Source: Gymnothorax reevesii
Lineage: Eukaryota > Chordata > Actinopteri > Anguilliformes > Muraenidae
Assembly (NCBI GenBank): GCA_029721435.1
Contig: CM056588.1
Span: 40,565,430-40,629,429 of the forward strand
DNA: 64,000 nt
Reading direction: 5' to 3'
The number at the start of each line of letters is the position of its first letter. Position 1 is the first letter of the stretch. The position numbers and the translations under genes were made by a program. The notes under the pieces were generated by a model, which had not been told where the DNA came from, did not search any database, and was given only the letters and a program-made list of their open reading frames with translations. This document shows positions 43,966 through 54,749 of the stretch, one piece after another.

Positions 43966-45950
43966 CAAATGCGTGAGCTGATTGTCGAACAGTTTAGAAA
44001 CAACATTCCTCAACGAGCTATTGCAAGAAATTTAGGGATTTCATCATTTACGGTTCGTAATATTGTCAAAAGGTTCAGAGAATCTGGAGAAATCACTGCA
44101 TGTAAGCGACAAAGCCGAAAACCTACATTGAATGCCCGTGACCTTCGATCCCTCAGGCGGTACTGCATCAAAAACCGACATCAGTGTGTAAAAGACATTA
44201 CCACATGGGCTCAGGAACACTTCAGAAAACCACTGTCAGTAACTAAAGTTCGTCGCTACATCTGCAAGTGCAAGTTAAAACTCTACAATGCACCCAGAAA
44301 CGCTGCCAGCTTCGCTGGGCCCAAGCTCATCTAAGATGGACTGATGCAAAGTGGAAAAGTGTTCTGTGGTCTGACGAGTCCACATTTCAAATTGTTTTTG
44401 GAAACTGTGGACGTCGTGTCCTCCGGACCAAAGAGGAAAAGAACCATCCGGACTGTTATAGGTGCAAAGTTCAAAAGCCAGCATCTGTGATGTTATGGGG
44501 GTGTATTAGTGCCCAAGGCATGGGCAACTTACACATGTGAAGGCACCATTAATGCTGAAAGGTGATATGGAATCAGTTAGACACCAAAAGCGGGGTGAAG
44601 GGAAATGAGGATTTATTAAACAAAAAACAACAGGCACGAGGGCCAACGAAAAACTTGGCCCAAAGGGTTGCAAAAGAAACTAAAGTATGCTGCACAGAGC
44701 TATAAACAAAGAATGCAAAACGACAAAAAAAAAACAAAAGGCACTGGAAACTCCAGGCGAGAAGATCAAGAAAAATAAATAACAAGACTAAATATATATA
44801 CACAAAACAAGAGGCTAGGACGAGACTTGAAACTAGAAAAGCTAGGGAACTTGACAACAAGAACTTGGCTACACTTGCACATGCAATGAGACGCGAGACA
44901 CTGTCTGCCAGCCAACTTCCACCGCATCCAGATAAAGGCTTGGAAATCATGACATGAGGGGTAACACCTGGAGAGAGAGAAACAAGAGGCATGGCAAGAT
45001 CAAGACATGGACAGAGATTGGATGACATGACCTGCTCATTAAGAGAATGAGCGTGCTCAGCTTAAGTACCAATTAAGTATGCAGCTTGGAAGCAAGCATG
45101 AATGTTAAGAACAGAAAAGCACAGCAAGATCTTGAAATAGCAAAGCCGGAATCATGACAATAAACTCCCTGTCTAAATTAGTAGTATTAGTAATGTGCCT
45201 GTCTAAGAATTACACCAACCCAGTGAGTGTTAGTAAATGTTAGTAACTTAAAAACAGTTAATTGTCAATTAAGCTTAGAAAGGCCCGAATCCAGCACAGC
45301 ACAGAAGGAAGGGGAAATACCAAAGCCAACCATAGCTCAGAAATGTGCAACAACGAAGGCACGGGGCGGAACGCAGACAAGCGGTGGAGTGGCATGGCAG
45401 ACCTGGCAAAAACAAAAACATGGCAAAGTAAAAACATGGACATGGAACATGAATTATGAAATGAGTAATCCTAAACAAGAAACTGTTAAAACTGTGACAT
45501 GAACATGAACTATGAACTATGGAATCTTGGAACATGAAACTGTTAAAACCATGAATAATACTGTTCTGGCCAAGGCCAGAACCCTGGAACACAACAGAAA
45601 GGTACATACAGGTTTTGGAGCAACATATGTTGCCATCCAAGCAACGTCTTTTTCATGGACGCCCCTGCTTATTTCAGCAAGACAATGCCAAGCAACATTC
45701 TGCACGTGTTACAACAGCATGGCTCCGTGGTAAAAGAGTGCGGGTACTAGACTGGCCTGCCTGTAGTCCAGACCTGTCTCCCATTGAAAATGTGTGGCGC
45801 ATCATGAAGCGTAAAATACAATAACGGAGACCCCGGACTGTTGAACAACTGTACATCAAGCAAGAATGGGAAATAGTTCCACCTGAAAAGCTTCAAAAAT
45901 TTGTCTACTCAATTCCAAAACGTTTACTGAGTGTCGTTAAAAGGAAAGGC
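43966..45950 (+). pseudogene. Broken Tc1 transposase (interrupted by frameshifts and an LTR)
   Basis: The N-terminal part (from 43969) has the helix-turn-helix IPQRAIARNLGISSFTVRNI. After a frameshift near 44280, the first catalytic Asp appears in WSDESTF, then the box SVMLWGCISAQGMG. A second frameshift ends this frame at 44540. Past the LTR, the frame resumes at 45603 with the second Asp in QQDNAKQHSA and the Glu in SPIENVW (34 residues between, DD34E), then a stop codon near 45823. At least two frameshifts, one nonsense change and one insertion make it dead. It is a different family from the intact Tc1 at 25.8 kb. Confidence 0.9.
44563..45596 (-). mobile_element. 1034-bp solo LTR nested in the Tc1 element
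   Basis: It starts TGATATGGAATC and ends GGAACACAACA, with the 6-base duplication GAAAGG at 44557-44562 and 45597-45602. Read on the minus strand it runs TGTTGTGTTCC to CCATATCA, with AATAAA about 55 bases before the end, as in an R-U5 boundary. Excising it rejoins the Tc1 transposase sequence (GAAAGGT/ACATACAGG). No retroviral gene is present. The class is not determined. Confidence 0.8.
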
Positions 45951-46190
45951 GATGTAACACAGCGGTAAAAAGGCCCCTGTGCCAACTTTTTTGCAATGTG
46001 TTGCTGCCTTTAAATTCTAAGTTAATGATTATTTGCAAAAAATATATAAAGTTTCTCAGTTTGAACATTAAACATCTTGTCTTTGCAGTGTATTCAATTG
46101 AATATAAGTTGAAAATGATTTGCAAATCAATGTATTCTGTTTTTATCTACGATTTACATAACGTGCCAACTTCACTGGTTTTGGGTTTTG

Positions 46191-46620
46191 TATCTCTGAT
46201 GATGCATAGCTCTATATAAAGGGAAATACATAGCAAAAGAGGCCCCATACAATTGCACACTTCAACATTCCACTTGCTAGATTTTACCAAGTGATGTCGT
46301 CAGTGCCCAATCATTTAATACATGTGAATAAAAGGCATGGTGGTTTTACATTGAGGTTACAGGCGACTGCGTCAACTTTTTGGCTAAACTGAGACAAAGT
46401 GGGGGTCAGCGAGTGACTGATTTACAATGTTATACCATTGTATAGCAGAATGTTGGGAGCTCCCCTACTGGCCATTGCCATTTTCTAAATGAATGGCCTC
46501 AAACACGGTTTAGTAATTTATATTAATTTGATGCAATCATCGCATAATATAATTTCAATAGACAATTAAATTCAGAACATCAAAAAAAAAAATGTGCTGC
46601 TGTGTTGTTATAAGTATTGT
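46191..46620. other. Intergenic, nothing recognised
   Basis: AT-rich sequence between two mobile elements. Confidence 0.5.
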
Positions 46621-46887
46621 CCCTGCTGAAAATTCCAGCTTTGACCAGCCTAGACCATCTTAAACCAGCTTAGAGTTCTAGCTAAGCTGGTTTAAGATGG
46701 TCTAAGCTGTGTTATTAGCTGGTCATAGTTGGTCTTGATGGTCTCTGTAGCTTGATGAAGGTGGTCAAAGCTGGTTAAGCTGCTATTTTCAGCTGGAGAA
46801 GGGCTGGTCGACCAACTAAAACTGTTCAAAACCGCGTAAACCAGCCTGATCAGCCTTGGCTGGTCAAAGCTGGAATTTTCAGCAGGG
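46621..46887. mobile_element. 267-bp MITE with perfect 30-bp TIRs (CCCTGCTGAAAATTCCAGC)
   Basis: Both ends read CCCTGCTGAAAATTCCAGCT inward and match for 30 bases. The interior is built of AGCTGGT/ACCAGCT motifs and contains a second hairpin at 46648-46700. GT follows the right end and precedes the left end. This type of AGCTGG-rich element is common in fish and amphibian genomes. Confidence 0.85.
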
Positions 46888-47317
46888 GTGGAGGGTGAAT
46901 GGACTTTTTGATTTTATTTGCATTCGCCATGATATGCCAACTTTCTCAGAAATGGGATCATACATACTGTGCTTTATTATTTGAAGAATTTACGACAAAT
47001 TAAACTAACAATCAGAGCAGGCCATGTTTAGTGATATAGACGGGTTTCTTGTGTGCAGCCAATACTAGGTGCGCGTGCAACCAAGGGGCAAAAAAGCTGC
47101 TTCGAAGTGAACTGATATCAATGTAGATGCCTTATTGTTTGTAAGTTCTCGCTGACTCAATTGCAAAAAAATGTAATTTCATAGAAAAACCTGTTTGCTT
47201 TTCATTGCATCACAAATCAGAAAAACACTTGCTGAAATGTCCATGTATTTTACTCAACTTACCAGGTTGTGATGGTTGTTGAGCATGGTGGTTATGTTAG
47301 TGAACGCTAACAAAATC

Positions 47318-47737
47318 AAAGTAAAAATGTTCACGACGAGGCTACTGTACGGCCTGCCAACTTTTATAAGAAAAATATATCGCCAATGTCACCGTAAATA
47401 TACGTTCCACTACACGTCTGATTGCTCGTTAGCTAGGTGTGGAACAAATATGACTCAGACCAATTATATCAACCAATTATATCAACACCTAAGCAGCTCA
47501 GACTGCACCGATTACCTCAAGAAACTGGTCCTCGGTAATGGTGAGACATTACCAGACCCTTATAATATTCCCAGTGACGAATGGATTTCAGATATGTCCA
47601 AATGGCCAGCTATCATATGGCCCGACATGTACAGTTATCTCAATGAGAAGCCCAAGGACAATTTGCATGCATATAAATCTTTAGACGCTTTCAATTACGT
47701 GCTATGTGCTCATGTGCAAAACTCCTATGTTTTATGA
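47318..47737 (+). pseudogene. Fragment of a transposon-type protein (domain found before SWIM/YqaJ nuclease in fish)
   Basis: An open frame whose second half reads LPDPYNIPSDEWISDMSKWP, then DMYSYLN, HAYKSLDAFNYVLCAHVQ. The pattern LPDP...W..DM..WP...YL...AYKSLDAYNYF.SG.V is one I associate with repetitive multi-domain fish proteins that carry a SWIM zinc finger and a YqaJ-like nuclease. Those later domains are absent, and the frame stops at 47737. The start is uncertain, and the first 60 residues have no match I recognise. Family recognition is from memory. Confidence 0.5.
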
Positions 47738-48164
47738 CACGGGTTCAGGGTTATGCGCTTTGAGGCAGGTGTCCTGCCCAGCCAGAGAGAGGGACTAAAG
47801 ACAAAACCTTATGATGCCTGGGTGGGCGTGCACAGGGATCTTGGGTACATTCTAAACGCAAACTGCTAAGTCTCACAGCAGATACTGTGAGCTCATGATT
47901 TCTCTTACTTCTGCTAATAGATCTATGCATCGCACCAGTCTCGCTTCTTGTTGCAGTCATGCTGCAGCCATCATGTGCCAAAGTTGAGCTGTCAGGGCGC
48001 AGACGCACCGAGGAGGAGGTCGCCTGCACGTCCCAACCAAATCGTTGGACGGACATGTCCCGAAAAGCCACAAAAGCTGAAAAACATCAACTTCAGCCGA
48101 CCAAAGCGACACCTGACAGAGTTGCCTCAAGTCAATTACACACCAACACCCCAAAATATACCAA

Positions 48165-48275
48165 ATATAATCTTCGTCTTTTGGCAAAAGGATGAGATCC
48201 CCTCGGGATACAATAAAATTTCCATCCATCCTTTTGCCGGTTCGTGCAGATAACAGCACAACAACTCCTCGTCAT
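48165..48275 (-). pseudogene. THAP-type zinc-finger fragment
   Basis: The minus-strand frame from ATG 48273-48275 reads MTRSCCAVICTNRQKDGWKF, then YCIPRGSHPFAKRRR. This is the start of a C2CH THAP domain (CCAVxCTNR...FYRIP.....R...W). The frame loses similarity after RRRL and lacks the later Cys/His and the AVPTIF box. THAP domains occur in transposon proteins of the type seen at 47.3-47.7 kb, but the two fragments face each other. Confidence 0.6.
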
Positions 48276-48634
48276 CTTCTTTTTTCTGCTTGACTCCGCT
48301 TGATAACAATAAAAAAATGTCCCGCTTTCTGCCCCCTGGCTGCGCGCGCATATCTGCGATGATGTTGCACAGAAACCCATCTATATTCAGGGTAAACGTG
48401 CTTTCTGGCGACGAGGACAAACTGGGAAAACCCTGTAACTCGCTTGTTCCACGTGCTGCCAGTCAGTATTGTCGCTAGAACATTCTTTAACTGTGTACGA
48501 CTACGGTAAATAGCGAAAGGAACGTTAATGTTCATATACTGCCACCCACGGGCTTTATCAGGAATTGACTCTCAAAGTGCAGCAAATGTTATTACCTGGC
48601 CCCTCCCCTAGGGGGCCAGGTTAAGCAATGATCA

Positions 48635-48635
<1 letters not shown>

Positions 48636-48664
<29 letters not shown>
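48636..48664. repeat. (TG)n microsatellite
   Basis: Uninterrupted TG run. Just upstream lies a palindrome, ACCTGGCCCCTCCCCTAGGG followed by GGCCAGGT (48593-48621). Confidence 0.9.
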
Positions 48665-48667
<3 letters not shown>

Positions 48668-50962
48668 CTGTCAGTCTGTCTGTCAGCCCGTGGCTGGGGC
48701 CAGGTCTGCCATCTCTGATTGCCTTGTTCCTCTATGCAAGCAAAACAGTTTCGTATTTGGGAACATTTTTAGCTGATGGGAGGTCAGTGCTCAATTTATC
48801 TCCTATGATGGCGAAAAAAGGAGAAAAGTGAAAATAAAGTCGGCAATAACCAATAAAATTGAATTACAAGTGCTGTGTTTTTTCAGTACCTGCCGCTTGT
48901 AACTGCAGTGCTCAGGGTTCCCCTGTACACAAAACCAACACCCCCTGCCACTCAGGACACTAGTACCAATAAACAATTCTTAAATGGAAATTTATTACTT
49001 AATAATTGGCAATATCACAACATTGGTAGGACGCCAATTTTAGCATACAAAATCAATATTATTGTTGAGAAAGTAGAGGGACGTACAGAACCAAACAAGT
49101 TATTGCTGTTGCTCACTCATAAAAACGGCACCCATATATACGCCCAGTTTTGCTCTGTTTATGCTGAAGGAATCTTTCGTAGTGTAATCAAGCCAATATA
49201 AATAGCAATTTATTTGGTGATGTACTCAAATCTTGTGCTTAATAGATTGGCAACTTGCCTAAAAATGGAGTACATGTTTTGAAGTGCTTGCATGAAATGT
49301 TCTTCCTTGCATCAGGCATATTTTTGCTCCAGTTGTGGAAATGATTTACTGATCCATCTGAAATTTCTAAGCTTAAATAATTACCATTTTCTTTGAGTTT
49401 GATCTTTGACTGTGTCTTGTCCATCAAAAAATAAGAAACAATCTGTGTTTTACACACAATTACAGGAACGACCAATCCATTCATGTTTTTAAAAAATGTA
49501 CCGTAGCTAAATAGAAAGAAAATAGCCCATGAGACATATCAGCTCATCATCAATATGATCATCCAATAACGCACAAAGGTAGATAAAGGGTAAGTCCTGG
49601 TAAACAATTGATTTGTCTTTTGACAAACAGCAAAATGAATAAAGCTAAACAATATTCGAAATGGTTGACTGCATTATTCCGAGGGGCTGCCGTCATTGCC
49701 TTTGTATTTCTAAAAGATGTCATGCGTCGCTTACTTTTCCTGCTTCAAGGAAAATTGCCTTGGTTCATACCTGTAATAATCAGGTTATAATGAACAATCC
49801 TGCTGTCTCTTTATCAAAACCTGTTTGCTACTATATTAATCCTTGCTATTTTTGTCCGAAAAATCGGTCCTTTGTGAAAATTGAGGTGTCACGAGGGATA
49901 CGTCAGCCAACACAGTTAAAAGATATTAAAGGATAATATCAAGTTTCACAGGTTTTTTTTTTTTTAAATAATTGCAATATTTTTCTCATTTCGGCCAAAT
50001 CATTCTACCCCAAACAGATACATTAAACTCATTGTGGATGGATGAAAGGGAAGTGAACTGAATCGGCTCAGAAAATGGGTCTAGAATGCCTTGGCCTAAT
50101 TGCAGATTATAGGTCATATTGAAACACACAAAATGAAAATTATTACCAGACTATCAGCCCTACATATCTATAGTCAACAGAAGAGGAAAGAGGAAAAATA
50201 AGGCATGTTGTTTGGTCTTTCAGAAAAAGTCCTGTGAGGCAATGGTGCTCTTTTGACATTGATGAATTAGATAGATGTCAATAGTAATATTGGTGAAAAA
50301 TAACTACCATTATCATTGCTATTGATAGCCCGAGTGTCAAAGAAGTTGATGCCAATTGTTGGGGACCACAGTGGGAGAGAGTCCACAAAAATTGGTGGGT
50401 CTAGAGCCAGAGTGGGCAACGAGGGCTGTATCTGCCCCTGGTTTTCACATCAACCTCTAGCCTTCAATTTGTAAAACATTAATAAAATCTGAAAGTTTTG
50501 CAGAATTTCTTTAAATTCTCGTGAACGACTGCCAAAAACTATTCTTGTTTACCAATATGAAAATTTTTTCTTTGACCTAATGAATGAGCAAACCCATGTT
50601 TGTATATACAACTAATTGGCTCAATTAATCAGGGTAATTGGTGACAATAAAAACCTGCCCTCCTGGACTTGCATTGCCCACCCCCTGGGTGAGAGAAATA
50701 TAGTTGTAGGGGCCCAGAATTTCCTCCCGAGTTCCGTTCCTGCTCAGCACAGAGCTCTTTTACAAAGTTGAGGTGAAACTTTACTGTTATCCCATCAGGC
50801 GAAAGCCCAAAAGGGGGACTATACCGTGGCAGAGTTTGTCTGTCCATCCATCCATCTGTCTGTATCAAAAGGTACTTGGCTGGTGAAATCAACTCCTCCT
50901 ACAGTTTTCACAGGACATCTTTCAAACTTTGCACATATGCTGCACATAGACTGATGATATGC
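48665..50962. other. Intergenic, no gene seen
   Basis: The 108-residue frame at 48875-49201 has no family motif. A dispersed repeat is suggested around 50400-50700 (AGAGTGGGCAACGAGGGCTG ... TTGCCCACCCCCTGG), with a CCATCCATCCATCTGTCTGT stretch near 50845. Confidence 0.5.
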
Positions 50963-51496
50963 GGTGCCAGAACTGGAAATGTGGGGCGGGGGCTCAGAAC
51001 ATTCCTAGTTCTCAGTCATTTTCTTTTCTTGATATGTTTTCCAATTATAGCAATAATCCATTGGCCATTGAAGACACGGCTTCTCTCCCTATGCAATCTA
51101 ACAGCGATCAAATAATGGGCTAAATTCAGTACAGAAAAATAATTTACTAATAAATAGGCCTGTGGTTTGCAAAAGACAAACAGCTCTGAAACTTCCGCGC
51201 TACCTTTTCGGCATATCAGGCGATCTAACTTGCGCTTCATGATCTTTAAATTTAAAATGTAATAAAGACCATTTGAAACGCCTTCATGCAATTTTGAATA
51301 ACGCTGATTTAAATGCACCACAGAGCGCATCCAAATGCATGATTGCCATCTTACTTTAATGCAGAGAACTAGCAAGGCCTAATAGTGTGGAGTTTTTTTG
51401 GAGTGAATGTATTGTTCATTTAGAAAATTTAGACTGAGACTAATAATTATTTATAGGAATGTTCTGTCCCCCCTGATTTCCAGTTCTGGCTCCACC
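50963..51496. mobile_element. Nonautonomous element with ~60-bp inverted ends
   Basis: The left end is GGTGCCAGAACTGGAAATG. The reverse complement of the right end is GGTGGAGCCAGAACTGGAAA. Its stretch GAAGACACGGCTTCTCTCCC (about 51070-51150) is shared with the hAT element at 52848, so the two are related internally though their tips differ. Confidence 0.6.
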
Positions 51497-51841
51497 ACTT
51501 TATATCGCAGTCAGGACTCTGGTAGGGGGTGCAGCGCTCCTACAGCAGTCTTGTTTTGGAAGCATTGCTTATAGCTATATTATTAAAATATTATTAATCC
51601 AAAAGGCCATATCTGGCTATTGTTCATTACTCAATGGTCAAATTGCATGTGATAGTTAGTGATTATGGGTCATTCCGCACCTGTTTTCAGCAGCTCTTCC
51701 TCATTATAGGCCAATTAAGTAAATTTAACTCATTAAAATGGACAGCAAAGTAATAATTATTTGCGGCTCTTTCTTTTAATCACAGCCTTTAATCTTTTTA
51801 CATCGGCAGTATCTTTTACTTTTCTCTCCAAATCAAAGCAG

Positions 51842-52400
51842 TAGTCATGTTTCCATTTTATAAAAGAAATTTTGAATTACCTGCATTTCCATCAACTGGC
51901 TTGGAGCAAATAAACTCCCATAAACTAAGCCAATTTTGCCACAAGATGGCGGTACAGGACACTCGTAAAATGTATAGAACAGCAGAAGAAGAAGAGGTTG
52001 CAAAATGGAAGAGGACCTCAAGTGAAACAACTGGAGACACTAAAAATGGAGAGAGGTCTAGAAGAGTTGCATGCAACTCAGCAAATTGTCATAGAGCTTT
52101 TCTTTCAGTTAATGATTGCAATGTTTGACGCTGTCCGGAGACGAAGACCTAGTCGAATGCTAATGCATGAAGTGGCAGCAAGGCCACTACGTCAGAACTT
52201 AGTCGGCTAAGGCCGCTTAACTGTTCCCATCCCACATTTTGCGCATTAACTCGTAATTGCATGATGCAAAAAGAACCTCAAGCAAGTATATAAACTTTAA
52301 TGCAACTTAGAAGTTAATTTGCATTTTGCCATTTCTATCTGCTTTTTCAGGTGCAAATTTTCCAAATGTGCATAAAAATAGTGAGATGGAAACTTGACTA
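51842..52400. mobile_element. 559-bp TIR element (TAGTCAWGTTTCCAT ends)
   Basis: The left end is TAGTCATGTTTCCAT and the inverted right end is TAGTCAAGTTTCCAT, with weaker similarity continuing inward. The interior contains GA-rich, partly open frames (51943-52208) with no identifiable domain. TA at both tips may be the target duplication. Confidence 0.6.
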
Positions 52401-52847
52401 ATGGGTGGACTGAATTGGCCCATATGAACAGGCGAGCAGGACCTCATGCACAGGATGGTCCCATAGCTGTATGCATCATACCACACGTCGAGGTAGAGCT
52501 ATTGGTCAACATGGTGGGCAGGTATACCCTGCAGTCATTGAACCAAATGAAGAAGCTGATGGTCTATATCCATTTCATTATTGCAATCAAATTGCGAGGA
52601 ATCAATTAATGAACAGTTGAAAACAAAAACATTGTGGATATCCATGGCACCCCTAGTACCAGAGAGGAAGCCCCTAGAATTGGTAAATTAGTATAAAAAC
52701 AAAGGGCGCTGTTCTTTCTAGAGGAGTCCATGTTGATTAGACATGGGAAAACCAATGAATGACCTACAAAGGGTTTTGGAGAGAAATGATAAAAATGGAA
52801 GGGGGTCGTGGAGGAAGAAAGGTCGAAGAATGGTAAGGGTGGTGAAG

Positions 52848-53554
52848 CAGGGCCGGCGCCAGACGGCTAAATTTGGGGTAAAATATCCTACCCTTTATTG
52901 ACTACAATTAGTCCTGGCTAATTCTAGATGGTTTTCCTTATAAACACGTTTTCCAATTCAAGATTAACTAAGTGGCAATTGAAGACACGGCTTCTCTCCC
53001 CCATGCGATCTAACAGCGACAAAATAATGGGCTACAGTCAGTACAGAAAAATAATTAAATTATAAATAAGTCTATGCACTGGCACAGAGCAACGGTAATT
53101 TTTTCCCAGCGAGAGCAGCATTTCAGAACTCCCTTGCGAAAGAAGGTAATTTCGGCGACAAGTGCGCACACCTGTTTTTGCTGCACGGTCACGCAACTTG
53201 CTGTCAAAAATAGACAGCTGTCCGATTGGAAAATGTAAACGGACGAAACCACGGACTTGTCACCAGAATTACCTGAAGATTTCTGAAATGCCGCTCTTGC
53301 AGGAAAAAAGTTACGTCGCTGAGTGCCAGTGCATAGACCAAATTATAATTATTTTTCTGAACTGAATGTAGCCCATTTGTCGCTGTTAGATCGCATAGGG
53401 GGAGAGAAGCCGTGTCTTCAATTGCCACTTGATTATTCTTAAATTGGAAAGCGTGTTAATAAAGGAGAACTATTAAGAACAAGCCAGGACTAATTGTTGC
53501 CAATAAAGGGATGGATTTTTGCCTAGGCAATCGTATAGGCAAGGGCCGGCCCTG
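52848..53554. mobile_element. hAT-like fold-back element, ~230-bp arms
   Basis: It starts CAGGGCCGGC and ends GCCGGCCCTG. The arms, 52848-53082 and 53325-53554, are inverted copies (e.g. CAATTGAAGACACGGCTTCT in both). The flanking 8-mers TGGTGAAG (52840-52847) and TGGTGAGG (53555-53562) form an 8-bp target duplication with one mismatch. No transposase. Confidence 0.8.
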
Positions 53555-53890
53555 TGGTGAGGAAAGCAGCCAATCCACCAAAGGGCAAAAACGCCATTCA
53601 TTTCAGAAACTATTGAATTTTTACGTGCCTATAAACTGCAGAAAGGTGCACAGACAAGGAGGGAACATGCAAATTCCACAAAGAGCCTGGGCCCTTTAAG
53701 GTGTGAGGCAACAGCAGCAGTGTGGCACACTACTGTGCAACGCTATTTCTGAAGACATCATTTCAGGGGAGGATCCACAGTTAAAACAGGCATTTTCAGC
53801 AGGATATGCCATTCCTGAGATATAAATAGCTACTATAACTCCAACGATTTTATGTGTTTTGCATAGCATTCAGAAATGTTTTTGTTTTTC

Positions 53891-54749
53891 GAGGTCCCCC
53901 CATCTTTGAACAATTGGAGTGAGACAGACTCTTCAGGAAATTAGACTTTATTAAGGTATATGAACCAGTACAAAGCTCAGCTCTTGTTGGCCAAGAAGAA
54001 CAGACATCCTACTTTTCACACTCAATCCTTATACCAACGTCACAAGATTTTTCCTCCAAAAATGGTTTTTCCAACCTCTCATGCAACAGAGGTTCAATAA
54101 TATACAGTAATGTCTGCTTTTTTACTTGTTATATCAATGGTTCAATAACGTAATGTTTGCTTCTTATTAATTTTTCTTTTTTTCACATTGGCTGGCATCA
54201 TTTCCAACATAACCACTTCAAGGTTACTTCATTGTTTAAGAGGACTTCCAAATGGGTCACGGGTTGTCCTAAAGACAGGCAAACCAAATCACTGCCTGAA
54301 AACTGCAGCCCTGAAAACTACAACCAAAAGATTACACCCCACTCACAGTCTAATATTGGTTATACACATTTCTAATTCATGTAACGCATATAGCTGTGCT
54401 ACCATAGTCAGCACTTCTAATATGAAGCAAGCATGCATAACTATATGATTACTGATGAATAATGGTGAATAATGCTGATGACTGCACAGATATTGACTGA
54501 ATCAACTAAACAGATGTTTATCAAAGCTACATAAATCAACTGAAAAAATATTGATTAAATCAACTGAACAAATATTGATTGAATCAACTGAAAAAAATAT
54601 TCATCAAAGCTACAGAAATCAACTGCTTAAGTGAGTGTGAACTGTTTGTGTGTGTGTTTGTTACTGCCGGTGACATTACAGGGTTACTGATCATCATTAT
54701 TGATTTGCTGCTGAATATGATGAGTAACACTGAAATATGATCCTCAACA
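53891..54749 (-). mobile_element. LTR-like dispersed repeat, copy B
   Basis: Full-length partner of 38602-39500. On the minus strand it begins TGTTGAGGATCATATTTCA, has a possible TATAAGG box near 54033 and AATAAAGTC near 53953, then ends GATGGGGGGACCTC. That order of signals is as expected for U3-R-U5. No adjacent coding region, so probably a solo LTR. Class unknown. Confidence 0.65.

Larger units (their letters stand above)
43578..46190 (+). mobile_element. Inactive Tc1-like transposon with long TIRs and a nested LTR
   Basis: The ends CAAAACCCAAAACCAGTGAAG are perfect inverted copies for 21 bases, continuing as recognisable inverted repeats for about 170 bases (43578-43745 against 46015-46190). 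TA dinucleotides flank both ends (43576-43577 and 46191-46192). Without the 1034-bp insertion the element is 1579 bp, a normal Tc1 length. Confidence 0.92.

Noticed and set aside
44573..45640. Frames of 60-151 residues inside the 1034-bp insertion
   Set aside because: The LTR has no protein motif and the frames look like chance in low-complexity sequence.
48875..49201. 108-residue frame
   Set aside because: No recognisable motif, no splice or promoter context. It may be a remnant of the nearby mobile sequence, but I cannot support it.
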